Part shown: positions 21,913 to 33,031 of the stretch, piece by piece
Numbering within the stretch: the first letter of the stretch is position 1
Layout of the letters: each line of letters opens with the position of its first letter
NCBI GenBank assembly: GCA_037043015.1
Contig: CM073321.1
Location: 35,132,101 to 35,196,100, forward strand
DNA length: 64,000 bases
DNA from: Bryum argenteum
Taxonomy: Eukaryota; Streptophyta; Bryopsida; Bryales; Bryaceae
Direction: 5' to 3'
Program-made: the position numbers and the translations under genes
Notes under the pieces: model-generated
Seen by the model: the letters and a program-made list of their open reading frames with translations, nothing else
The model's database searches: none
What the model was told of the DNA's origin: nothing

Positions 21913-24092
21913 AGATAGTCTTTTTGACCTTCCAATGTATCGCTATTGCGTTTTTCTTTTTTTTCTTTTTTTCTTCTTTATTTATCTTGGAAAAAAACAA
22001 AAAAGAACTAAATTCTTTTGTTCAATTTGACTTTTCATGAACAATATGCTACATAGTGACTTTTTATATTTGGATCATTTCCAAAAATACAAGCTAAATA
22101 TGTGGAACTAGCTATGTGTAGGAACACTTTATATGTGAATGGATCTAAGTGAATTTGTTACGTGATTTTCGCCCTCCTTTGGCCCCACAAATAACTTGAC
22201 TCGATACAAAATGCGTCCCTTAGGAAAGTACGGTTAGTTTTCTTTCCCAACGTAGTAGCTAGCTATTGACCGCTAAAAGAGAGTCTTTTCTTGCAAAAAG
22301 GACGAAAAAATGTTAGAAGCTTTGTCTAGTAAGGGTTATGTTGAGACTAAGATTGGCTTCGAGACTAGGGTAGTAGTAGTGTCCGCTGCAGGTCCGATTG
22401 AAGACGGATTGTAACCCAAGTTTGTGGATGAGAAATCAGAAATTAGATGACTTGTTCTATGATTAATCGGATGAAAACTAAGTCAAAATTTCATTTGCCG
22501 GATTGATGATGCCATGTGGCGGAAGATTGGCTTCGAGACTAGGGTTTCCTCTGCTATGGCGCTCAGGCACGACGCCTTTCGTGGCCCTCACTTTATGATG
22601 CACAAGGGTCATCATAATGACATGAATATAGCACCAATAGAGGGCATGTCATATTGGTGCTACAATAACAATTGCTAATAAGAGAATAAAATAATATAAA
22701 AATAATGGATTTAGAAATGGCGCCAAATGATATTTGTTACCTAGGGGACATCAAAATAACACAAACAAAGCGTAACTATGCTACATCACAGCGAACATGA
22801 CATTCATAATATTAACAAAAGCATGAAATTAAAACATTGCATGTCAAAATGGCACTTACTTACATTCATTTTGAGAGCATCCAACATAACATCAAGCATT
22901 ACATGATTGGTAAATTGAGCCATGAAAGGGCCGCGAGTTTCTCATGTTCTTGCAGTGCCCCTTATGCAATTTAATTGCCTCCACGGCATGTCACATCGTG
23001 ATAGTGGGGAACGCGTCAATTTTGTGCTCAATTTCTTTCTTATGCTTTGACTATAAAGGATACCAGTCATTTTTACAACATATTGACATCGTGCCGTTTT
23101 TTACTAGATTGATGTTAAAATGACACTCAATTGGCAATTTTCTGTCTAGCATGATGGAAACACAATAATTGAATTTAGAATGATATCAGAGTGATGTGAG
23201 AACGAAAGTCTTGTTTTTGAGATCGATATGACACAACATTATTTGATAATCATGCACGTCACATTACAATGCCTAGTAATGATGTTGACTTCAAATAAAA
23301 TTGACTTCAAATGGTGTCATGGAACAAAGACCAACTCATTCCTTGCCTAGGGAGATTCACTTGGAAAGCATTGTTTATATTGTCATATGAACAATGGATT
23401 TTTGGGCCAACAAAAACCCGGGGAGGCAATTCACTTATTATAGGCACGGCAGTGCGGCATAACAAGTCAATTCAGAATCCTTATTCCATTTATAATAACG
23501 CATAATTTGCATCTTTTGACGGAATCAATTTTTTTAATAAATATAATCTTATTTTGCTTTATTATAACTTTCTGTACAATAAAAATTTTACGAACTAAAC
23601 AAAGTATAGCACATAAATACAGCATAGATATCTGAACTGTAATATATAATAACCTTATTATTAATTTATTAGGCCCTTATTATAAATTTAATTTTTTTAT
23701 ATTTATAATAAAATTTATAATATATCTTAAAATTTAAGGACTTCTTGTCCTTACACCCTTGCATCATCAATTATCTTATTTTACATTTATTATATGTCAT
23801 ATCTTACTATATATTAAGAATTTTGAAACACCTAATACAGATTCTAAAAGCTCTCAATGTCTACTTTCTTATGAACTATATATCATCATAATCATTAGTG
23901 ATTTAGTTATAGTATTTTGTAAAATAAGACATAATAAATCTTCTTATAATAACTAGGAGTTGTCTCCCCGGGAACAAAACATGACTTTCACGCGTTACAT
24001 CATGGAACGAAACATATTTTTCAATGCAACAAATATTGAGGAATCCAAACCTATTATTTATTACACAATCATGTGCATGTCTAAGGTACTAA
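21913..24092. other. AT-rich stretch without recognisable genes
   Basis: The sequence is AT-rich, especially 23500-23950, with only short frames lacking family resemblance. The phrase GATTGGCTTCGAGACTAGGG occurs at about 22350 and 22526, a small duplication. Confidence 0.5.
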
Positions 24093-24676
24093 CCCCAATT
24101 CCGTTAAAATGGCACTATGTCATATGCCATTTTGTCACACTAGATCTTACATTTGTGCTCATATAAAATGGTGTATTCTGTAATATCACAATTTTTTTGA
24201 TAATATCACTCCTTTATATACATTGTCACTCATTTTCCATAATATCACCTTAAAATTCTGTTATGTCACATGGTTTTTGAACTGCACTTCAGAAAGTTGA
24301 TGTGTGCCATTATATCGGAATAATGCCGATTTTACGCACTAGACCTTAACTACACTCCTTGGAAATAAGGAAAATGAAAAGATACCGCACAATCACAACG
24401 AAAGAGGGTAAGTTGTAGGCATTTATCCCCAATTCCGTTAAAATGGCATTATGCCGCTAAAATGGCACACCTCAGCTTTCTAAACAACAGTTCAAAAACC
24501 TTGTGATATAACAGAATTTTGAGGTGATATTATGGAAAATGAGTGACAATGTATATAAAGGAGTGATATTATCAAAAAAATTGTGATATTACAGAATATA
24601 CCAATCAATGTGACCGCATATGTAAGATTTTGTGTGACAAAATGGCACATGCCATAGTGCCATTTTAACGCAAGCC
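24093..24676. repeat. ~580-bp hairpin (foldback/MITE-like) element
   Basis: The arms (about 24093-24336 and 24425-24676) are reverse complements for about 245 bases, including CTGTAATATCACAA, CTTTATATACATTGTCACTC and TTTTGTCACAC. Outer ends carry CCGTTAAAATGGC, and inner ends carry CGGCATAATGCC-type sequence. A 90-base non-repeated loop lies between. There is no reading frame. It looks like a non-autonomous DNA transposon that folds into one long hairpin. Relatives of its ends occur at 3641 and 32262. Confidence 0.8.
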
Positions 24677-25948
24677 ACAAATTTTTTTTGCAATATTGAG
24701 GACACCATTATATTGAATGAACCAGATTCTCATGTGTTGATTCTGATTTGTGGCCACTGTGTGATGTGGCACTCCACTAGCGCGCATTCCGAGGCATTGC
24801 AGGGTGCAGTTATGGCACATCAATTCACTCACGGCGCTCCGCTCCGTCACTCGGCACTGGGATCAGCAGAGGAGACAGTTTCTCGTAGGGTTCTTAGTTC
24901 TCTATCAACGTCAACACTTGGCTTACAGATTGTTGTTCAATCGCTGGAATAGCGTAGAAGTTGATAGGCTTCGATACTGGTTATTGTGTCGTGTCTGCGG
25001 TACGTCGATGTGAGGGTCGGCACAGAAGCGGAACGGGAGGTGGAGGACGGCTGTCGCCGAGCTTGTCGATCAGATTCCAGGGCTAACAAGACAGTCACGC
25101 TCCAGCAATACACGAAGGTACGAATTTTCGATTTTAATGCTTCTCTGACTGCAAACTCACTGGATCATTGTTGAATCTCGTATTATTCCTCACATGATTA
25201 GGAACTGTTTAGTAGTACTACTCATTTAGCAAAGTCCTCGGTGACGAAAAGTATGATGAATTGTGTCAAGGCAGATCTTTGGTGCTTGAAGAAATCTGGT
25301 ATTGCCAATCGGAGCTTGGCTCTTTTGGCAAGTCCTTGCAACCCTCTCGAAGGCTGAAAAATCCGAATTTCCACGAAAACAAGTAGGTGAGCCTCATTCT
25401 AAGTAGCCTTTTAGCACACTGCCGCTGCATCAGTCTTCATTTATGCTGTATAATACTTTACAATGCATCAAGAATGATTATGGTCCTCAATGCAAGATGC
25501 TAGCTAGTTCCTGTAGTCGACAGTGGCTATCAGTTTCAGCTTTTGAACTTTCTCGATGCATTATTTATCTTAACTTATCTTTATCTGATTGTGATTCTTG
25601 TTAGAAAGTAGCAAATTATTTAGCCTTCAGTTGTCACTAAAGTAGGTAACGCTAGTAACCGAAACTCATGATTGTAGTTATCAAATCCATTGTGTCGCGG
25701 AGAGTTGTTGTTGGATAATTTTGAAGAAAGTAGACAGTTCAGATGATTGTAGTAAAAGGCAGGATTGATGAGCATTCATTTGTTGTCATGGATTGGAAGT
25801 GCCACGATCGTATCGCCTAATTTATGTAATTTAGTGTGGGTTCTTAAACACAATCTGGGTAGTATACAATATTAGCCGATGAGAAATAAGTGAGGAATGC
25901 CATGTACTAATTTTTGTAGATGAGAAATATTTGGATAGTGTCGAGGGC
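24677..25948. other. no recognisable gene
   Basis: Short open frames near 24713-25174 show no family resemblance. No repeat structure stands out before the palindrome array that begins at 25949. Confidence 0.45.
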
Positions 25949-27575
25949 CCATGTTTCTGGGCGACCGTTTAGAATTATCTTCATAGTTCGAAAGGGCCAT
26001 GATTCGGTACGACTGATCAGAAATAACTCGACACAATGCAAGAATAATGAAGATTAAACGGAGGTTCATTTATTCGTTGATTTCACCGATGCCAAATGTT
26101 TCTCGGCGGCAGTTCAGAAACATTTTGTCACAGGTGATGGATAACAAAGTTTGACAACGTTTCATATTCTTGTACAGCACCATCAGGTGGATCAGCCTCA
26201 CTGATTTATGGTCGACGACAAATGTTTCCGGACTGCAGTTCAGAAACATCATGAAATAGCAAATGAGTGATGTAAGTGAACGGAATATCAGATATGTATC
26301 AAACCAGCCGAGGGACATACGTTTAAAGGGCGTTGTTCAGAAGTATATAGCTTTTTGGGTAGCTGTCCAGATAATTTCTGTCACGGATAATCAATTACAA
26401 TGTAGGAATGACTATCCGAAATATGCCGATTTTAGCACGCAGCATATGTTTTTGGGCGGTCGTTCAGAAACATCTGCAAAGAGCAAACAAATGATGAAGA
26501 TGATAGGACTTTCAGACACGGTTGAATAATCCGTCGCAGCATATGTTTCTGGACGATCGTTCATAAATACCTTGAGCCCATTGATTGTGAAGGTGTGTGG
26601 ATGGACTCTTCAATCTCGAATCAGCCGATGGCAGGCGTTTATGGGCTTGGGATCAGAGATATATTGTCGAAGCCTATAGATATTGAATTCGGGCGATTCG
26701 TTAGATCATCCTGGAATGAGCCGGTCGCTCATATTTCTTGCTATTTAAAATATTTCTTCGTCATCGGTTGGCAATTGTTCCTAGACTGCGCATCACTTAT
26801 TGACTGGGTCATCCGGTGGCAGATGATTCTGTCGTCGGCCGTTTAGAATAATCTTGATAGTTCCAGAAGGCCATGTTTCTATGCGTGTTTTCAAGAATAA
26901 GTTGTCACAGCGGCTGAATAATGAAGATGGGTCAACGTGTAGGTAATATATTGATACAACCAATGCCAAATATTTCTGGACGGCAGTTCAGAATCGTTGT
27001 GTCACAGCTGATAATGAAGTTGGTTGGCTTTTCATATGGCTTTACAAACGATGGCAAATGTTATTGTGATGCCGCCGAGAAATATTTTAATTCAGCCTAT
27101 GCACTATAAACTGGATGTGCCTCACAGATGTATGTTCGATGACAAATATTTCTGGACTACAGTTCAGAAACATTATGAATCAGTGAATGGATGATGTTGT
27201 TTCACGGTATTTCAGATATGTAGCAAAGCTGCCGATGACATATGTTTGGGTTTTAGGAGGCTGTCCAGATTTCTCTTCTCACGGCCGACTGATGATAAAG
27301 TAGGACTGGCAAACATAGATATGCTGATTTTATCGGATGGACAATGCTTTTGGGCGGTCGTTCAGGAACATCTTCAAGATGCATACAGATGATGAATTTG
27401 GATGGACTCTCTGACGTATTTTGATTAACACTTACCAGTTCCCACAATATGTTTTTTGGTGATCGTTTAGTAATATTTTGAGAGAGTCGATTGTGAATGT
27501 GGTTGGACGGACTTTCACGTATACTAAATGAACCGGTCGGCGGCAAGTGTTTTTAGGCTGCAGTTCAGAAATATC
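25949..27575. repeat. palindrome array E: about thirteen diverged copies
   Basis: Variants of ATGTTTCTGGGCGGTCGTTC followed by AGAAACAT occur near 25952, 26095, 26224, 26352, 26449, 26542, 26830, 26970, 27149, 27245, 27347, 27452 and 27549. Spacing is mostly 93-145 bases. The outer arms (GTTTCTG and CAGAAAC) are better kept than the centre, which drifts to CGACCG, GCAG or GATCG. Spacers share phrases such as TGATGAAG, so the array grew by tandem duplication and then aged. It lies just upstream of the transposase-like pseudogene. Confidence 0.85.
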
Positions 27576-27870
27576 TTGACTTAGAATATGAACGTAGTAT
27601 TTGGTTGTTTGAGTTATCTATGGGTTACATTTTTCTTACATTTTTGAAGATAGTAATAGGTATCGATGCTAAGTTCTGATTGGCGACGCGGGTAATGTTT
27701 ACTCCATCTCTGTCTTCGATTCATGCATGGCGGTAGTCTTTTTTAACTCTGAAATTGTCAACGTGGTATTGTAGGCATCATCCACCCGACTTGTGGCACA
27801 CGTGACCTGCGACCGTATTCATCATTGTTGTTCGCAGGCGAGTTCCATCTTCGCAGTATTCATTGTTCAT

Positions 27871-30800
27871 TATGTCTGGATTGTCTGACTCGTCCTTCGA
27901 CGACGACTCCACTGAGTATTCCGCGACCGACTCGGTACGAGACCGCTATCATATTCTTGATGAGGGAAGATGTCACGGAGTCTCAGCGGACTGATATTCA
28001 TGCTGTGCAGGGATCCACAGATTACGATGAGCTCGACTCCGAAGCTGACAGCAACAATGTCGCTGTCGATGCTGACCCCATTCCTGACTGTGAGGGAATC
28101 AGCATCGACGGTTGGTCAGGAATGGCGCTTGTCGCAAGACACGATGACGGGTCCCTCTTTGCAGACGTCATTATAGTGAATGTCAATCCAAACGCTTGTG
28201 TAGATAGCCAGAGGATGTTGGGAAAGGACAATGTTGGAGTTGTCGTCCTTGAAGAACACAAAGGAGATGCTGCCCTTGTAGATACACTGGTGCCCTGGTC
28301 GAAGCGGAGATTGTTTCATTCCACTCCCGGTAATGAGGTGAGTTGTCTACGACCACGCCAGGAAAAGATCGGCCTCAGACGAGGCAATTAATGACGGTGT
28401 GAGGAATCCGGGCAAGCGGAGGTATCGCTATGAGTACAGAACCCGAGCCTTACGAACTGGAGACAGACATAGAAAGTTCGTATCTGATGAGGCACTGTCC
28501 AGAGTGTATACGCAAAGATGCTGCAACCGTTTTTGTACAAGGAAGTTTGGAGTAGGGATGGTGCGTGCATTACACACCAATATGCACCTGCAGTCGTGCC
28601 ACATGAAATCCATGAAGAACCTCGAGGCTCATAGAGCCATTCACAATGCGTACGGCGGGAATGCTAAGGTTGTAACGCTGGAGGGCGAGGAAATATGTGT
28701 TTAAGCATGGCGAATAATCCACAAGGTCAGCCTGCGCACCTTCCAGAGGTACGTTGTGCGTGCGAGGAGGCAAGAGAGAGGGGCTCCACACGGAAATGCT
28801 TCAAAGTGCAAGCGTCGGAGCGGGACTATTCAGGCGGTGGAGACTCTACGGTCATTACTAGAGGCAAAAGCAGACCTCATGCCGCATATGCAATGCACTT
28901 TGCGCTCCGGCGAGAGGGTTGGCATGAAGGTTCTTCCAGCTGGAACTCGCTGGAATCAACTACTTCCTATCGTCAATGAGGTGAGATTACATCCACTGTC
29001 CAATTGCATTTAAGTATCAGGGGTTGTCTGAGCACATGTTTTCTTCCCGTTTTTCGGAATAAAGTTTGAAGGCAAACTTGTTTCCACAGCGCCCTCGTGA
29101 CCTACGAGCAGAAAATTAATGTTTTCTGGACGTCCCGTCTAAAATAATACCACACATTGATTATGCATTAATGTTCAGATAGCTGCCGATTAAATTGTTC
29201 AGAACAGTCTAGAATCACTTGGCAGGATTAGTTTCTCGTCTACCACCCTGAATCGTTTCATTGGGATGGGTTTCTGGGCGGTAGTCCAGAAACATCACAA
29301 TAGAACGGTTTTCTAGCGGTTGCCGTCTATATGCATCTCGCGGGAAAGGTCTCCAGTCAACCTACGGGAATCATTTGGAAGAGAATAGGCCTTCGTTTGC
29401 TCTAGGTCGGCAACTAGGGTGTGGAAGTCCTGTTATTGGTTCCATGTCTTTGGAGATGACGTTGTTGTAGTCTTCATCGTACGTCTGTCGTCATTACCAG
29501 GTGAATGAGGAACTTGGGCTTCACGCACTCTCTCAGCCTTGTTTCAGCAAGATGCGTAGCAAACATTTCCAAGAATTCTCAATCAAAAGCAGAGGGGACA
29601 ACTTCTCAAGGTGCAGCGAATGTGACAAGCTGAAGGGTATACGTGCAACATTTGTCCCCCGATCAGAGGAATACGACCGAGTTCATCGAAGTTCCAACGA
29701 CACCTCTTCATGCAAGAGGCATGTCGTCAGGCATACTACGGCAGCAGATCGTTATCTATATATAGGCCTTCAAAAGTGTTGTCTATTATTCACGACAAGA
29801 TGGATCACTCCAAGACAGCATGTCCGGCATTTACAAGGAAGACAAAGTCGGTAGACGGGTTCATGAAGCTACCTGTTGCAGTGACGGGAATGTTTGTACA
29901 CGGGCACGCAGACGAAAAGTACGCACACTACAGTCTGCCGGTATTCGACTCGGACAGCAACTTCTCTGTGGGCTCAATTGCCAAGCTACTGCGAGATCTT
30001 GAGGAAGCTCCCGTCATGAGTTCGCGTGTCTTGTTGAAAGGGGCCGGGAGCATGCCATTGTATTCAGCACTATTGCACGGCAATGAAGTTTGCAGAGCAT
30101 CCCTGAAGGAGCTACATGCGAGTCAGAGACCTGCCATGCCCCTCCCACCCGTGCTTCATATCGAGATGGACAACAGTTGGAAGGATAACAAGAACCGATA
30201 TGTATTTTGCTTCTGGTCTCTGCTTGTTGCGAAGCGTATCGTGAAAGAAGTGGTGGTCTCGTTCATGATGGTGGGCTAGACACATGACGACATTGATGCA
30301 TGCTTTGGGCGTTGGAGTATGCAAGTCCGGGAGAAAGACTATCCAACACTGCCATTGTTGATGCAATCTTATATGGACATGGAAGAAGATGCCATGATTC
30401 CTCACATGGTGGAGGAGGTGCCCAACTTCAAACACTTTATAAAACCTTACATAGCAATCGGAGCAAAAAAGCTCGTCGGGCATGCCAAGGGACGACAGTT
30501 CAAGTTCTTCGTAGATGACAATGGATGGCCGATCATGAAATACAAACTGAATTGCACGGTGAAAAACTGGTTGCCAGAGGCCGGGATCAAGCTCTGGAAG
30601 CAAGACGAAGACGGCCGCCCAATGCTGCCAGATGGGCAACCTCGTGCGGTCACTCCGCATGTAATGAAGGGCGAAGCTGACATACTTCGCGGACTTGATG
30701 GATACATCAGGCACTAGGAGAGCTTGTTGAAAGAGGATGCTGGTGCTCATTACCGTGCACAAGTAGTACGATGTATCCAGTATTGGACAAGGGTGAGGAA

Positions 30801-31374
30801 TAGCGTGATGAGAAGGGAGTACTTAACAGAGTCTAGGGTGTTGAAATGTGGGTTTTGGCCCCATACGAGACAACCGGGAGACATGATGACAGACATCATG
30901 TACGACGGAGGAACTAGAGAGGAGATGGACGAGGACGAACCGTACATTGGAAGTATGGAGGGGAGGCCACCGCCTTCATATAGCGTAGCCGTCGATGCGC
31001 AAAAGGGGTTCCTCCTCTTTGTAAGACCTGCATGTGAGGCAAGGGAGTCTGTATGGCTGGGAATGGCTGAGGACAACCCGCAGTTTGATCCTACACGAGA
31101 ACATTTTCGGGAAGTCTCTCTGAAGTGGTACATACCATGTGCAACGACGGGCGACGTTGAGCAGAGGTATCTAGGTTGGGACACGCATAAACGGTTCATG
31201 TGGAAGCCGGATCCAACATGCACCGTGGCAGACTACACATCAACAGACAGCATCCTAGCGTCATGGAAGCCAAGGTCGACAAAGAAGGACATACAAGTTG
31301 CACCGTGTGTGCAAGTAAAATCTGCCGTAGACAATTTACGGCGGATTGCAATCCAAGAGAGTCGAGGCATGTGA
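27871..31374 (+). pseudogene. transposase-like gene with RNase H-like core (DUF7869-like), broken
   Basis: The best start is ATG 27871, giving an acidic Ser/Asp-rich N-terminus. A middle part has a Cys-containing segment (CCNRFC) and EEICV...AWRIIHKVS. The core has VLSIIHDKMDHSKTACP, LHIEMDNSWKDNKNRYVF and then THDDIDACFGRW. These match my recollection of a widespread plant transposon family (D-N-x-x-x-N-K-N followed by G-H-T-H-x-D-I-D). An intron runs from a GTGAGA donor at 28979 to an acceptor near 29493, and a short one is possible at 28336-28400. Lesions are stops TAA 28702, TAG 30277 and TAG 30715, plus frame changes near 27940 and 29680. Both TAGs fit CAG-to-TAG change. No terminal repeats were identified. 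Confidence 0.7.
29121..29295. repeat. palindrome copies F inside the transposase-like intron
   Basis: Two diverged members of the palindrome family, GTTTTCTGGACGTCCCGTCT at 29121 and GTTTCTGGGCGGTAGTCCAG at about 29270, sit inside the inferred ~510-base intron. This repeats the intronic placement seen in the large minus-strand gene. Confidence 0.7.
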
Positions 31375-31895
31375 AGGTCATGATTGAGAAACGGATTTTA
31401 GACGGTGGGGTCGTGCCTTCTATGTGGCATGGAGTAGTTATTATTAGACCAAGTGCGAGGCGCGGGAGTTGGCTAAAGTTAAGATGAATGCATGATAAGA
31501 GTAAGTTGAAGAAGTGATAGAAAGATTGAATTTCAAAAGAGTCCGAGGATGAGCATACTAATAGAGTATTAGGTTGTGTGAGAGACAATGAATGCTTTCA
31601 ACCAAAGTAAAACGATTGTCATGCCTAGCAAGGTTGCATATTGATGATTATCTAGCGTACCTATATGATGAGTCTTGCTCTAGTAAGCTGTGAATACTAA
31701 ATAGAACGTACCACAACGTCGAAGGTTGATGTGTAGAATTCCACTTAGGCAATACATAATAAGTAATAGCGACTCTTTACCGAATGAGATATAGAGAAGT
31801 AGTGTGCATCCTGTGGCACAAGGTTTTGTATACGATACTTAAAGTAACATACCCTTGTAATTATCTTGACATGATTGTACGAAGCTCTCGACATG
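31375..31895. other. no recognisable gene
   Basis: This is the 3' flank of the transposase-like pseudogene. It has short frames only, and no repeats apart from the array starting at 31896. Confidence 0.45.
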
Positions 31896-32180
31896 TGATA
31901 TTACAGAGGTAATGTGATATTACAGAGATAGTGTGATATTACAGAGATAGTGTGATATTACAGAGATAGCGTGATATTACAGAGATAGTGTGATATTACA
32001 GAGATAGTGTGATATTACAGAGATAGCGTGATATTACAGAGATAGTGTGATATTACAGAGATAGTGTGATATTACAGAATGAATGTGATATTATAGAAAT
32101 AGTGTGATATTATAGAATTTGTGTGATATTACAGATTTACAGAGTGCATGTGATAGTACAGAGATAGTGTGACATTTCGG
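31896..32180 (+). repeat. 18-bp tandem repeat GTGATATTACAGAGATA
   Basis: About ten near-identical 18-base units run from 31896 to about 32068, followed by diverged units (GTGATATTATAGAA, GTGACATTTCGGAG). The unit contains GTGATATTACAGA, which also occurs as ATTCTGTAATATCAC inside the hairpin element at 24.1-24.7 kb. The array is therefore probably an expanded internal segment of a related element whose end lies at 32262-32350. Confidence 0.92.
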
Positions 32181-32261
32181 AGTTCATGTGACATTAAAGA
32201 GCAACAACTAGTCCTCCCAATTATCAACCGCGCCACAATTCTAAAAATATAACAACATATG

Positions 32262-32350
32262 CCGCTAAAATGGCCATTCCGCACAATGTGGCACTTTAGC
32301 TCCGCTAAAATGGCACATGGAATGGTGCCATTTTAACGGAATTGAGGTTT
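32262..32350 (-). repeat. end of a hairpin-type element (TTAACGGAATTGAGG)
   Basis: CCGCTAAAATGGC appears twice, followed by GGTGCCATTTTAACGGAATTGAGG, the reverse of the terminal signature at 3641 and 24093. Together with the 18-bp array immediately upstream it suggests one element covering about 31.9-32.35 kb. Confidence 0.55.
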
Positions 32351-32399
32351 AGGGTATTTCTATTCGATTTGTTGCGATTCTGAAAATAATTTGAAGTTT

Positions 32400-33031
32400 T
32401 TCTAGGTGAATTTGCAATGTGGGAAGGAGTCTGGCGCTTGCTAGTGTCCAAGGACCTTCACTTGCCGCAATTCAGCGCGTGGGCGCAGCTTGAGGTGGGT
32501 GAGGGCTGCGTTGCAGTCAAGTGGGGGTCGGGAGGCCGATGGGGTAATCGGCCATGTAGGTGGGGGCCGACAGGCCTCTGGCGTTGGGTAATCGGCCATG
32601 TAGGTGGGGGTCGGGTGCCGGATGGGGCCCCGGCCAGCTCACCTACCCCGACCCCAGCGCTGCTCTGGGCCGCATCCTTACTCCCCACGCGGCTGGCGTG
32701 AGGGGATCGGGCGCCTGATGAGGTCCCGCGACCCGTAGGGACCTTACCACGCCGAGGCTTTACCTTGCCCCTACCAGCCGTCGAAGGCAGCGACGGACGC
32801 GTCGAGACAAAGCGAAGGCGTGTCGCGACACAGCATACCGAGGCGATAACATCAAACCCCAACTTTGACATTGCGCCCAAAAACTATTAATCACCTTATG
32901 AAGCAGCTCCCATTGTCAGCCCTCCCTGGAATGAGCTTCATCAAATGAAGGCAGACGATATAGGATAAGATTTGTAACTCATTTCATGTATAAGTTTTCT
33001 TGACTATGCTTCCGTTTCTGTGTTCAAACAG
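32400..33031. other. GC-rich stretch, no gene called
   Basis: Bases 32460-32860 are much more GC-rich than their surroundings, with a repeated GGTAATCGGCCATGTAGGTG unit (two copies near 32545 and 32588). Open frames on both strands are low-complexity Gly/Pro/Ala/Arg products of the GC bias. The tail (32960-33031) leads into a splice acceptor AACAG at 33031. Confidence 0.5.

Noticed and set aside
30277-30717. TAG read as a sense codon
   Set aside because: Neighbouring broken genes also carry TAA and TGA stops and frameshifts, so ordinary pseudogene decay explains it better.
32417-32880. Gly/Pro/Arg-rich frames on both strands
   Set aside because: Open on both strands because of high GC content and a short duplication; no recognisable motif.
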